A stretch of 64,000 nucleotides of DNA, from assembly GCA_964551545.1 (NCBI GenBank), contig CAZKCT010000001.1:40751-104750 (forward strand), given 5' to 3'. The stretch is from Thiopontia sp964551545. GTDB lineage: Bacteria > Pseudomonadota > Gammaproteobacteria > GCF-002020875. This document shows, in pieces, positions 31,446 to 40,202 of this stretch. Numbering within the stretch: position 1 is the first letter of the stretch; each line of letters starts with the position of its first letter. The notes below the pieces were generated by a model. That model saw only the letters and a list, made by a program, of their open reading frames with translations. It had not been told where the DNA came from and ran no database searches. A program made the translations under genes and the position numbers.

Positions 31446-32420
31446 ATGATCAAAAAACAGTTATTGACCATACTGCTGCTGTGTCCGTTGGTGGTGCGTG
31501 CTGAGGCGCTTGATCCGCTGGTGATGCAGCTTCATTGGGTCACTCAGACCCAGTTTGCTGGTTACTACGTGGCCCTTGATCGAGGACTCTACGAAAAGCA
31601 TGGGCTGGATGTGACGATCCTCTCCAGCGGCCCCAATCTCACACCTTCAAAAAATCTGCAATCGGGTCGAGTGGATGTGATTATCGATTGGCTTCCCAAT
31701 GCGCTGGTACGGCGGGAGCAGGGGGCACCAATTGTGCAGATTGCGCAGATTTTTGATCACTCCGGTTACGTTCTCGCCTGTCGCAAGGACCATGGTGTAG
31801 AGAAGCTGGAGGACCTGGATGGCAAGCGGATCGGCTCCTGGTTTGTCGGGGATGAGGAGAACATCATGGCGCTGCTGCGTGAGGTGGGGATTAATGCCGA
31901 TATCTATCAACAGAATTTTGATGTGACTGGCCTGGTGCGTGGGGAGACGGACTGTATTTCGACCATGCGCTATAACGAGTATCTACAGGTTTTGAATGAG
32001 GGAATGAGGGAAGAGGAGATCACTGCTTTTGATTTTGATCGCCTTGGATACGCTACGTTAGAGGATGGGCTCTATGTGTTGGAGTCAAGCCTTGAAGATC
32101 CTCAGATACGGGATCGCCTGGTGCGCTTTATCGCGGCAACCATTGAGGGGTGGGAATATACGATAGAGCATCCAAAAGAGGCGCTGGAGATTGTGCTCGA
32201 CCATGACCCAATTGGTTCACTGGATGAGCATCACCAATGGCGGATGTTGGAGCAGGTTCTGCAGTTGCTCCATGCGGATCGTGGCCAGATTGGCCATCTG
32301 CGCCCGGAGGCCTATCAGCAGACCATCAAGCTGCTGCTCGATAGTCGCCAGTTGCTTTATTCACCGGTTAATGCAGTGAACGACCAGCTCTGGAAAGAGG
32401 CGCGCCAGCTGATTCGCTGA
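31446..32420 (+). CDS. NMT1/ThiY-like periplasmic substrate-binding protein
   Basis: 324 residues with a signal peptide (QLLTILLLCPLVVRAEA). The mature protein begins LVMQLHWVTQTQFAGYYVALDRGLYEKHGLDV, the hallmark of NMT1/THI5-like binding proteins (thiamine precursors, sulfonates, nitrate). ABC permease and ATPase genes are absent; instead its stop codon overlaps the ATG of a hybrid sensor kinase by one base. I infer that the bound ligand is reported to that kinase, as TorT does for TorS. Substrate unassigned. Confidence 0.82.
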   Translation: MIKKQLLTILLLCPLVVRAEALDPLVMQLHWVTQTQFAGYYVALDRGLYEKHGLDVTILSSGPNLTPSKNLQSGRVDVIIDWLPNALVRREQGAPIVQIAQIFDHSGYVLACRKDHGVEKLEDLDGKRIGSWFVGDEENIMALLREVGINADIYQQNFDVTGLVRGETDCISTMRYNEYLQVLNEGMREEEITAFDFDRLGYATLEDGLYVLESSLEDPQIRDRLVRFIAATIEGWEYTIEHPKEALEIVLDHDPIGSLDEHHQWRMLEQVLQLLHADRGQIGHLRPEAYQQTIKLLLDSRQLLYSPVNAVNDQLWKEARQLIR

Positions 32421-35257
32421 TGACGTTTTCCATTCGTCAACGTCTTGTATTCGCCTTTGGGGGAATGAGTGCCCTGACACTGGTGATTACGGTGCTGGTT
32501 TGGTCCTCGTTTGATGAGGTCTCTACCTCGCATCAGCAGACTTTAGCCGACACTATTCCGTTGACAGTCGAGGCGGACAAGCTGATCATTTCTGTGCAGC
32601 GGCTGGTGAAAATGGCCTCGCAGCTGAAGTCGATCTCTACTGAGGTGGATCACTGGGAGCGGCTATTTGATATTGATCAGCAGGAGCAGTTGATCAAGAA
32701 TCAGTTTCAGAACCTGTTCCATGATGCGCCGGATAGTTTTCAGCCAGTCTCGACCTCGCTGGAACAGGTGTTGGATCAGTTGAAACTCAATATTTATGAG
32801 ATCGATGCTCATATTCAGAAGATCATCGGACTCAATCGGCAACGAACTGAGCTGGCGGAGAAGATTCAGAAGACTCAGCGTCAGTTCCTTGCGGTGATGG
32901 CGCCTTTGATTAACCTGGCGCTGACAGAGTTGACGGCAGAAAAGGTAGAGCCTCGGGAGCAGTCCCGCAAGATCGATCGGCTGACACGGCTCTATTCTGC
33001 ACTTTCGGCAGGGAATCAACTTAGTCAGGATCTCCACTCCGTACTGCTGTCTGAGAAGAGGGTACAGCTCCAGACGATGGAGCGCCGGGTGAGTCGTACC
33101 ATTCGTCGTATCCGCCGTAACTTGCGAGGGGTGGAGGGGCACGAGAAGACGGTTACCCCAGTGCTGGATCGATTCCAGACGCTCTCTTCCGCATTTGAGT
33201 TGCAACAGAAGCGGCTGGATGCAGAGAAGAAAGAGCAGAAGCTGGGAGAGAGAATGGCGCAGTTGGAGGACAATATTGCGCATCAGGTGGCGCGACTGAT
33301 CCGGATCTCCCAGCAGCGTGTGGTTCAAAGCACCGATGAGACTGGAGCGCTGCTGCGACAGGCGCGTAATGTATCGGTGCTGTTTGCGGTATTGGTGCTG
33401 CTGGTTGCACTGTTCAGTGGTTGGTATGTTCATCGACAAGTGGGTGGGGGGCTGCAGCGGATCATCCGTTCAACCCGGCGCCTCACCACTGGAAAGCTGG
33501 ATCTGGAGATTCCGGATCGTGGGCGTCAGGATGAGTTGGGGGAGATGGCCAATGCGCTAGAAGTGTTCCGGCAGCAGGCGATGGAGCGTGATGAGTTGAC
33601 CGGTCGACTCAATCGCCATCAACAGCAGTTGGAGCAGCGGGTGGAGGAACGCACCAAGGATCTGCAGTTGGAGATCGAGAAGCATCTGAGGACAACCAAG
33701 CAGCTTGAGCAGAGCAACCGCTACAAGTCAGAGTTCCTGGCCAATATGAGTCATGAGATTCGTACCCCGATGAATGCCATTATCGGGTTTGGAGATCTGG
33801 CACAGGCGCTGCCTAGCTCTAGTGAGATGAAGAAGTATATCGACCATATTCAGGTCGCCTCGCGCTCTCTGCTGACCATCATCAACGATATTCTCGACTT
33901 CTCGAAGATTGAGGCGGGCAAGCTCGAGGTGGAGGCGCGCCCATTTGAGCTGGATCAGTTGCGGCATAATGTGGAGGCGATTCTCTCCGGTCAGGCTGAG
34001 AAGAAGGGGTTGGAGCTCCGCTGTCAGATTGATCCTGGCCTACCCGATTGGCTGTTAGGAGACCTCTCAAGAATTACGCAGGTGGTGATCAATCTGGGCA
34101 GTAATGCGATCAAGTTTACTGACAAGGGGCTGGTTGAGGTGAGCTGTCAGCGCAGTGAGGAGCATCCGGGGATGATTCGCATTGCGGTGAGAGATCAGGG
34201 GATTGGGATTGCCAAAGAGCACCTGGAGCGCATCTTTGAGTCCTTCTCACAGGCAGATGGTTCCATCAGCCGGACCTTTGGCGGGACAGGGCTTGGGCTG
34301 GCAATCAGCAAGCAGTTGGTCTCATTGATGGGCGGTGAGATCTCAGTCGAGAGCCGAGAGGGTGAGGGGAGTCTCTTCTCCTTTACTATTCCCTATCGTC
34401 CAATCGCGCCGAATCAGACCTTGGTAGCGGATGAAGAGAAGGGGATATCAGTTGAGGAGAGTGGCGTGCTTGAAGGGCTGACGCTGCTGCTGGTGGAGGA
34501 TAATCCGACCAATCAGCTATTGGCGGTGACGCTTCTGGAGGGGGTTGGAATTGAGGTTGATGTTGCTGCAAACGGGGAGGAGGCGGTTCATCAGGTGATG
34601 GAGAAGCACTATGATCTGGCGTTGATGGATCTTCATATGCCGGTGATGAATGGTCTGGAGGCAACCCGGTTCATCCGTAAGCGGTTTGATGTGGATCAGC
34701 TGCCGATTATTGCAATGACCGCCAATGTGATGGAGCAGCATCGCCGGGAAGCAATGGAGGCAGGTTTCAATGACTATCTGACCAAGCCGATTGATCAAGA
34801 TTTGCTCTATCAGGCGTTGGCAAAGTGGGGAAGAAAAGTGGAGAGTAAAGCGGTGGAATCGCCGCAGTCCTTGCTCTCTCAGCGTGAAGAGGATCCGTTG
34901 GCGCCACTGCGAGAGGCATTACCACTATTCAATGTGGAGTTGTTGGCGCATTTGGTTGGGGAAGAGCCAGAGATCATGCGGGAGATCTATCTTCAGTTTC
35001 AGCAAGATACTCGGGAAGAGCTGGGGCTGATCCGTCGGGCGTTGGAGGATAAGGATACTGTCGCCCTGTCGCGGCCAATCCATACCATCAAGGGTATTGC
35101 GGCCAATGTGGGGTGTGTTGCAGTGCAGCAGCGAGCTCAGGCATTGGAACTGCTCTTGGAGCAGGAGGGGCAAGAGGAGCAGGTGATTGCTGAAGCGTGC
35201 CTGCTGGTAGAGCAAGTGGAAGAGGCGCAGCATCAGGTCGCATCACTACAGGAATAA
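32420..35257 (+). CDS. TorS-like hybrid sensor histidine kinase (HAMP-HisKA-HATPase-REC-Hpt)
   Basis: 945 residues. Two transmembrane helices (about 10-30 and 318-338) enclose a large, mostly helical periplasmic region. HAMP (about 340-395) and a coiled coil follow, then HisKA with His445 (MSHEIRTPMN), HATPase_c (GTGLGLAIS), a receiver with Asp737 (LALMDLHMP) and an Hpt domain with His888 (IHTIKGIAANVG). This is the complete four-step phosphorelay layout of TorS. The final response regulator is not adjacent. Its coupling to two binding-protein genes suggests that the helical sensor domain reads a loaded binding protein. Confidence 0.92.
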   Translation: MTFSIRQRLVFAFGGMSALTLVITVLVWSSFDEVSTSHQQTLADTIPLTVEADKLIISVQRLVKMASQLKSISTEVDHWERLFDIDQQEQLIKNQFQNLFHDAPDSFQPVSTSLEQVLDQLKLNIYEIDAHIQKIIGLNRQRTELAEKIQKTQRQFLAVMAPLINLALTELTAEKVEPREQSRKIDRLTRLYSALSAGNQLSQDLHSVLLSEKRVQLQTMERRVSRTIRRIRRNLRGVEGHEKTVTPVLDRFQTLSSAFELQQKRLDAEKKEQKLGERMAQLEDNIAHQVARLIRISQQRVVQSTDETGALLRQARNVSVLFAVLVLLVALFSGWYVHRQVGGGLQRIIRSTRRLTTGKLDLEIPDRGRQDELGEMANALEVFRQQAMERDELTGRLNRHQQQLEQRVEERTKDLQLEIEKHLRTTKQLEQSNRYKSEFLANMSHEIRTPMNAIIGFGDLAQALPSSSEMKKYIDHIQVASRSLLTIINDILDFSKIEAGKLEVEARPFELDQLRHNVEAILSGQAEKKGLELRCQIDPGLPDWLLGDLSRITQVVINLGSNAIKFTDKGLVEVSCQRSEEHPGMIRIAVRDQGIGIAKEHLERIFESFSQADGSISRTFGGTGLGLAISKQLVSLMGGEISVESREGEGSLFSFTIPYRPIAPNQTLVADEEKGISVEESGVLEGLTLLLVEDNPTNQLLAVTLLEGVGIEVDVAANGEEAVHQVMEKHYDLALMDLHMPVMNGLEATRFIRKRFDVDQLPIIAMTANVMEQHRREAMEAGFNDYLTKPIDQDLLYQALAKWGRKVESKAVESPQSLLSQREEDPLAPLREALPLFNVELLAHLVGEEPEIMREIYLQFQQDTREELGLIRRALEDKDTVALSRPIHTIKGIAANVGCVAVQQRAQALELLLEQEGQEEQVIAEACLLVEQVEEAQHQVASLQE

Positions 35258-35280
35258 TTCCTGACTGAAACAGTCAGGAA
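35258..35280 (+). terminator. Hairpin immediately after the hybrid kinase
   Basis: TTCCTGACTG-AAA-CAGTCAGGAA is a perfect 10-bp stem with a 3-base loop starting right after the kinase stop codon. The following AAAATCCTTTT is a poor U-run, so termination may be partial. Confidence 0.6.
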
Positions 35281-35355
35281 AAATCCTTTTCATTTGGAAG
35301 GAGGGTGGTACAATTCCAAATTATTCAATGATGAGTGAAAGAGGTTTGTAGAATC

Positions 35356-35721
35356 ATGGCAACAGCAGTAACGGACGAATTCAAGGTTTCTAGTGACGCA
35401 CAGCAGCAGTTGGCGGCGCTACTTCAGTCTGAAAGTAATGAAGAGATTAAAGGTGTGCGCATCTACGTTGCCGGCAACGGCTGTAGTGGTGTGCAGTGGG
35501 GAATGACTTTTGCAGATAGCGTGACCGAGAGTGATGCCGTGCTGGAGTCTAGTGACCTCAATATCTATGTAGATCCTCAGTGCCTGGCCACTCTGGATGG
35601 CGTGGAGATTGACTACGTCAATGGTCCACAAGGTCCCAGTTTTGTTTTCAATAATACCAAGGCCCCAGAGGGTGGTGGTTGTGGCACCTGTGGCTCTGCA
35701 GGGGCAGGGGGCTGTTCATAA
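35356..35721 (+). CDS. A-type Fe-S cluster carrier (HesB/IscA family) with Cys-rich tail
   Basis: 121 residues from ATG 35356. The A-type fold is shown by VSSDAQQQLAALL, GVRIYVAGNGCSGVQWGMTF (first Cys) and NIYVDPQCLATLDGVEIDYV, ending with GGGCGTCGSAGAGGCS, where CGTC provides the paired cluster ligands. The Cys in VDPQC and the final Cys are additional to the standard three. Such proteins deliver Fe-S clusters to apo-enzymes. It is close to ErpA/IscA but the tail is atypical, so the exact subfamily is left open. It is monocistronic and followed by a strong terminator. An ATG-less extension to 35335 is rejected. Confidence 0.85.
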   Translation: MATAVTDEFKVSSDAQQQLAALLQSESNEEIKGVRIYVAGNGCSGVQWGMTFADSVTESDAVLESSDLNIYVDPQCLATLDGVEIDYVNGPQGPSFVFNNTKAPEGGGCGTCGSAGAGGCS

Positions 35722-35740
35722 AGCGGCACGCAGTCTTTGC

Positions 35741-35780
35741 GGACCAGAAAAGCCGGGCTAAGGCCCGGTTTTTTGTGGTC
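35741..35780. terminator. Strong bidirectional terminator
   Basis: CCGGGC (35753-35758), loop TAAG, GCCCGG (35763-35768), then TTTTTT, with outer pairing of GACCAGAAAA with TTTTGTGGTC. It serves the Fe-S carrier gene on the plus strand and hemJ from the minus strand. Confidence 0.92.
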
Positions 35781-35793
35781 TGAATGTGTACCC

Positions 35794-36294
35794 CTAAAAA
35801 GGTTTGGCAACCACCAGAATCACGACGCCAATCAGCAACAGCGTTGGGATCTCGTTGAAGAGCCGGTAGAAGGTGTGGGGTCGCTGGTTCTCATTCTGTC
35901 GAAAGAGCAGCAGGTAGCGCCAACAGAAGTAGTGGAAGAGCAAGAGCAGAAGCACCAGCCCCAGTTTGGCCCAGAGCCAGAGGGGAATTGTCCATTGCCA
36001 GAGGTCGATCATCCAGAGGCCAGCCAGTAGCGTCAGTATCATTGCAGGCGTCATGATGTAGTGAAATAGCTTGTGCTCCATCACCTTGAAGGTCTCATCA
36101 GTGGCAGTGTTCTCATTGGAGGCATGGTAGACAAAGAGGCGAGGGAGATAGAAGAGGCCGGCAAACCAGGAGATCAGTGCCAGTAGGTGAATCACCTTGG
36201 CAGTGATGAAACTCTCCCGAAATAGGGTGTAGACGGTGCCGATCACAATCAGCAGTACAGTGGGTTGCAGGATACGAAGTAGAGTGCGATTCAT
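35794..36294 (-). CDS. hemJ: HemJ-type protoporphyrinogen oxidase
   Basis: 166 residues with about four to five transmembrane helices. It contains VIHLLALISWFAGLFYLPRLF and the helix with KVMEHKLFHYIMTPAMILTL, matching HemJ (formerly CopD/UPF0093-like), a heme-b-containing enzyme that oxidises protoporphyrinogen IX. Conserved histidines in those helices are the heme ligands. Its start overlaps the ClC gene stop by 4 bases. It is the last gene of a HAD-ClC-HemJ unit. Confidence 0.88.
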   Translation of the reverse strand: MNRTLLRILQPTVLLIVIGTVYTLFRESFITAKVIHLLALISWFAGLFYLPRLFVYHASNENTATDETFKVMEHKLFHYIMTPAMILTLLAGLWMIDLWQWTIPLWLWAKLGLVLLLLLFHYFCWRYLLLFRQNENQRPHTFYRLFNEIPTLLLIGVVILVVAKPF

Positions 36295-37598
36295 CTCTGG
36301 TACCTCTCAAAGAAAGATTCGGACAGCGCTCGATAGATTGGGGTTGGGCAGAGTTGCCGTGAGATGCCGAAGGCGATCAGTGCAGTGGCAATCATCGGAA
36401 GTAGCATGTGAGGGTTATCTGTCATCTCTAGCACAATAACAAAGGCGGTGATCGGTGTCTGCACCACGCCTGAGAAGTAGCCAACCATTCCCAGCATGAT
36501 TGATGCGGTCAGCAGCTCCGGAGTGAACCACTGCGCCACTGCGGAACCAATCCCTGCGCCGACCGCCAATGAGGGGGCGAAGATGCCGCCAGGAATGCCG
36601 CTGATGAAGGAGGTGAATGTGGCCGCCATCTTGGTGAGTGGGTAGAGCCACCCGCTCTCCAGTTCGCCCTCCAGCAGGGCAAGGATCTCAAAATGGCCTG
36701 TGCCGTAACTGCTGTTGCCTGAGAGTAGCCCGATGGCTGCGAGTGTGACCCCACAGAGTGCCGGAATGAGGATGGGGTGGTTTCCAAAATGGGGGGCGAT
36801 GGTTTGGCTGCTACGGACCAGCAGGGTGGAGAACAGCCCCCCCAGCAGACCACCAATCGCTCCGCAGAGGAGGAGCAACGCGATACTGTCGAACGTAAAT
36901 GGGAGAGAGGTGCTATTGCTGCCGATGTAGTTATAGTCGCCAAGCAGAACCATTGCAGTGACCCCGGCAATCAGTACGGCACTGAGGATGGTGCCGCTGT
37001 TGCGCTGCTCGAAGGATCGGTTCAGTTCTTCTATGGCAAAAACGATCCCGGCCAGTGGGGTATTGAAAGCGGTAGCCACGCCAGCGGCTCCTCCAGCGAG
37101 AATCAGACCGCGCCCCATATCATAGCGGTTGAAACGTACGTGGCGGCTGATGGAGTAGAGGATGGCAGCACCAATGTGGACCATCGGCCCTTGCCGCCCC
37201 ATGGATGCACCACACAGTAGTCCAAGCAGCGCCATGATAATTTTGCCAAAGGCGATGCGAAAGGTGAGTAGTTTGGCGCGAGTCTGTTCGTGCTGAATTT
37301 CCAGTGCGGCAATGGTCTGTGGGATACCGCTCCCTTCTGCATTGGGGAAGTAGCGACGGGTCAGTAGCGAGATGGCGACCAGTCCGACTGGAGTGATCAG
37401 CAAGGGGAGCCAAGGGGTATTGTTGGCCAGTTGCCGGAATGTTGATTCCGCCTCATGAGCCAGCAGGGCAAAGAGTGCGGCGGCCAGCCCGAGCAGAAGT
37501 GCGCCGCCCCAAAAGACCCCTTGCCTTTTCCAGAATCTTCTGGAGTTGAGGCGTTGTCGGGTCTGTCGGAGGGCTCGTTGAGGCGTTTTATGGCTCAT
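36291..37598 (-). CDS. ClC-type chloride channel/transporter with Gln in place of the gating Glu
   Basis: 435 residues, the length of bacterial ClC proteins, with about a dozen hydrophobic helices. The selectivity loops are GSGIP (Ser90), GRQGP (134-138) and GGIFAPSLAVGAG. In ClC exchangers the second loop reads GREGP and its Glu (148 in E. coli ClcA) is the external gate and proton acceptor; here it is Gln136. The inner-proton-path Glu region (FAIEELNRSF) is retained. From mutational work on ClC-ec1, a Gln there would uncouple proton exchange. Overlaps of 4 bases couple it to hemJ and to the HAD gene. Confidence 0.92.
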   Translation of the reverse strand: MSHKTPQRALRQTRQRLNSRRFWKRQGVFWGGALLLGLAAALFALLAHEAESTFRQLANNTPWLPLLITPVGLVAISLLTRRYFPNAEGSGIPQTIAALEIQHEQTRAKLLTFRIAFGKIIMALLGLLCGASMGRQGPMVHIGAAILYSISRHVRFNRYDMGRGLILAGGAAGVATAFNTPLAGIVFAIEELNRSFEQRNSGTILSAVLIAGVTAMVLLGDYNYIGSNSTSLPFTFDSIALLLLCGAIGGLLGGLFSTLLVRSSQTIAPHFGNHPILIPALCGVTLAAIGLLSGNSSYGTGHFEILALLEGELESGWLYPLTKMAATFTSFISGIPGGIFAPSLAVGAGIGSAVAQWFTPELLTASIMLGMVGYFSGVVQTPITAFVIVLEMTDNPHMLLPMIATALIAFGISRQLCPTPIYRALSESFFERYQR

Positions 37599-38248
37599 CG
37601 TAGCGAGAGGATCGGCCAGCCCCGTTTGGTTGCGGTCTCTCTCAGAGTCTCATCCGGATCAACGGCAACCGGGTGATCGACGTGCTCCAGCAGTGGCAGG
37701 TCGTTGTGGGAGTCGCTGTAGAAGGTGCTCCCCTCCATGGAGATCAGTTGTTGCTCTAGCCATTGGTTAAGGCGAGTGATCTTCCCTTCTTGGTAAGAGG
37801 GAAGCCCTGCGACCGCTCCACTATAGCGGCCATTGATACGCTCTGGTTCGGTGGCGATGAGCTGGGGGATACCCAATTTGTCAGCGATCGGTTCGGTGAT
37901 GAAACGGTTGGTGGCGGTGATGATCAGCAGTGTGTCCCCTTTATCTCGATGAGATCTCACCAGCTCAACCGCCTTGGGGAGCCAGATGGGCTCGATCTCC
38001 TCGTGCATGAACTGCTGGTGCCACGCCCGTAGGGTCTCCATCGAGTGGTCTGCCAGTGGTTTGAACTGAAATGTCAGCCACTCATGGATGTCGAGCGTGC
38101 CCTGCTGGTACTGCTGGTAGAAGCGGTCATTTTCGCTACGGTAGAAGTCGGCATCGACATGGCCGTGGCGAACCAGAAACTCTCCCCAGAGGTGGTCACT
38201 GTCGCCACCAATCAGGGTGTTGTCGAGGTCAAAAATGGCGAGTGCCAT
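37595..38248 (-). CDS. HAD-IB family hydrolase (SerB-like phosphatase)
   Basis: 217 residues. HAD motif I is FDLDNTLIGGDSD, motif II is LLIITATNRF, and the motif III/IV region is FYSDSHNDLPLL. The subclass with a helical cap between motifs I and II includes phosphoserine phosphatase and related histidinol-phosphate or lipid phosphatases; the substrate here is undetermined. ATG 38248 follows AGGAGCAGCCC; the in-frame start at 38284 is rejected. The stop overlaps the ClC start by 4 bases. It diverges from rppH. Confidence 0.88.
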   Translation of the reverse strand: MALAIFDLDNTLIGGDSDHLWGEFLVRHGHVDADFYRSENDRFYQQYQQGTLDIHEWLTFQFKPLADHSMETLRAWHQQFMHEEIEPIWLPKAVELVRSHRDKGDTLLIITATNRFITEPIADKLGIPQLIATEPERINGRYSGAVAGLPSYQEGKITRLNQWLEQQLISMEGSTFYSDSHNDLPLLEHVDHPVAVDPDETLRETATKRGWPILSLR

Positions 38249-38365
38249 GGGCTGCTCCTGCATGCATTCGTTGAGAAAGCACATTGTACCGTAACCGATT
38301 TTTATGAGACTTCTGTGATAGACTCGAATTCAATATAAAGAACAACAAGAACAGGCTTAACCGTT

Positions 38366-38893
38366 GTGATTGATGAAAATGGATACCGTCCCAATGTAGG
38401 CATCATTGTCATCAATGGGCAGGGAAAACTGTTTTGGGCCCGCCGCATCGGACAGGACGGGTGGCAGTTCCCTCAAGGGGGCATTGATGAGCATGAGACG
38501 CCGGAAGAGGCGGTCTACCGGGAGCTCTATGAAGAGATTGGGCTAAGGAATAGCCACGTGGAGTTACTGGGGCAGACCCGAGGCTGGCTTAAATACCGGC
38601 TGCCAAAGCGCTGTATTCGTCCGGGACAGCATCCCGTCTGTATTGGCCAGAAGCAGAAATGGTTTCTCATGAAGCTGCTGGTGCATGACTCTGAGGTGCG
38701 CCTTGATCGGGTCGATCATCCTGAGTTTGATGCCTGGCGTTGGGTGGACTACTGGGATCCGATTGGTGACGTGGTCTACTTCAAGCGCAGCGTCTATCGT
38801 AATGCGCTTTGTGAGCTCTCCCACCTTGGGCTGCCGCCCGGGCAACGTCGTCTGCCAGATAAATACCGACTCCCCTGTCGAACCGGTTCATAG
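38366..38893 (+). CDS. rppH: RNA pyrophosphohydrolase RppH
   Basis: 175 residues from GTG 38366. It removes pyrophosphate from the 5' end of triphosphorylated mRNA and so starts RNase E-dependent decay. The N-terminus MIDENGYRPNVGIIV matches E. coli RppH, which decides the GTG start. The Nudix box spans about residues 38-60, GGIDEHETPEEAVYRELYEE. Its promoter region includes AATATAAAG about 30 bases upstream. Confidence 0.96.
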   Translation: MIDENGYRPNVGIIVINGQGKLFWARRIGQDGWQFPQGGIDEHETPEEAVYRELYEEIGLRNSHVELLGQTRGWLKYRLPKRCIRPGQHPVCIGQKQKWFLMKLLVHDSEVRLDRVDHPEFDAWRWVDYWDPIGDVVYFKRSVYRNALCELSHLGLPPGQRRLPDKYRLPCRTGS

Positions 38894-38921
38894 ACGCTCT
38901 TTCGCGTTTTAGCTTAGCGTT

Positions 38922-39959
38922 TTAATTTTTCAGTTTCCATGGAATGGCCTCTCCCGCGCGGAAGGGGACCAACTTCTCTGTGCCGAAGGGGTGCTCCGCT
39001 GGAACCTCCCAGCTCTCTTTGTACAATGTGACGGTGTCGTGGTTTCTCGGCAAGCGGTAGAAGTCGGGGCCGTGGTGGCTCGCAAATCCTTCGAGTTTAT
39101 CTAATGCATCAGCGCGCTCAAACGCCTCGGCGTAGAGCTCAATGGCGGCGTGGGCGGTGTACATGCCGGCGCAGCCACAGCCGCTCTCCTTGGCGTGACG
39201 GGGGTGAGGGGCGCTGTCAGTGCCGAGGAAAAACTTGGAGTTGCCACTGGTGGCGGCACGCACCAGTGCCTCTCTGTGGCGCTCTCTCTTTAGCACCGGC
39301 AGACAGTAGAGGTGAGGGCGTATGCCGCCCTGAAACATGGCGTTACGGTTCATCAGCAGGTGGTGAGCGGTAATGGTGGCCGCGATATTGTCATCGGCCT
39401 GCTCCACAAACTGAACACCCTGTTCGGTGGTGAGATGTTCGAAAACCAGCCGCAGTCCAGGCGTCTGTTCCAGCATCGGGATCAGTTTGTCGTCAATGAA
39501 TCGTGCCTCGCGATCAAACAGATCAACAGCTGGGTCGGTCACTTCGCCATGGACCAGTAGTGGGAGCTCACACGCTGCCATGGTGCGTAGGGTCTCCTGT
39601 ACATGGCTGAGATCGGTGACCCCGGAGTCGGAATTGGTGGTTGCGCCGGCGGGATAGAGCTTGACGGCTTTGACGTGCTTACTGCGGGCCGCCTTTTCAA
39701 TCTCGTCCGGGGTGGTCTGGTCGGTGAGATAGAGGGTCATCAGCGGGGTGAAATTGTGTCCTGCCGGTAGGCTGTCGAGGATACGTTGACGGTAATCGAG
39801 CGCATGTTCCACGGTGGTGATGGGTGGGGCAAGGTTGGGCATCACAATGGCGCGTCCGAACTGCCGGGCGCTGTCGCCGACCACAGCAGCCATAGCGGCA
39901 CCATCTCTCAGATGTAGATGCCAGTCGTCAGGGCGGGTAATGGTGAGAGTCTGCTCCAT
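38922..39959 (-). CDS. pyrC: Dihydroorotase, class II PyrC
   Basis: 345 residues, the PyrC (class II) length. It cyclises carbamoyl-aspartate to dihydroorotate in pyrimidine synthesis. The metal motif DWHLHLRDGA is near the N-terminus; the carboxylated Lys is in KAVKLYPAGATTNS, and later ligands lie in VHGEV, FEHLT and GTDSAPHPRH. The 243-bp gap to aceE holds AT-rich sequence without a frame and must carry both promoters. Confidence 0.97.
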   Translation of the reverse strand: MEQTLTITRPDDWHLHLRDGAAMAAVVGDSARQFGRAIVMPNLAPPITTVEHALDYRQRILDSLPAGHNFTPLMTLYLTDQTTPDEIEKAARSKHVKAVKLYPAGATTNSDSGVTDLSHVQETLRTMAACELPLLVHGEVTDPAVDLFDREARFIDDKLIPMLEQTPGLRLVFEHLTTEQGVQFVEQADDNIAATITAHHLLMNRNAMFQGGIRPHLYCLPVLKRERHREALVRAATSGNSKFFLGTDSAPHPRHAKESGCGCAGMYTAHAAIELYAEAFERADALDKLEGFASHHGPDFYRLPRNHDTVTLYKESWEVPAEHPFGTEKLVPFRAGEAIPWKLKN

Positions 39960-40202
39960 GAGATGTTGGCTCGATTGTGAAAATGGGTCGCTATCATTGC
40001 ATAAATCCCCTGCTTTTTCTCGGTTGTTGCAGGGAAATGGGCGATCAATTCTTGATCTTTTTGTTCAAAAAAACGAATATATGAGCAATTAATAATTTAT
40101 ATTAAAAAAACCATATCAAAGGGAATTTGATTCGGGTATAAAGCGTGTTTTTTGCGCGTTACCGTGCCCTTGGACGGTTTTGATTTGAGGTAGAAAAGGA
40201 TT

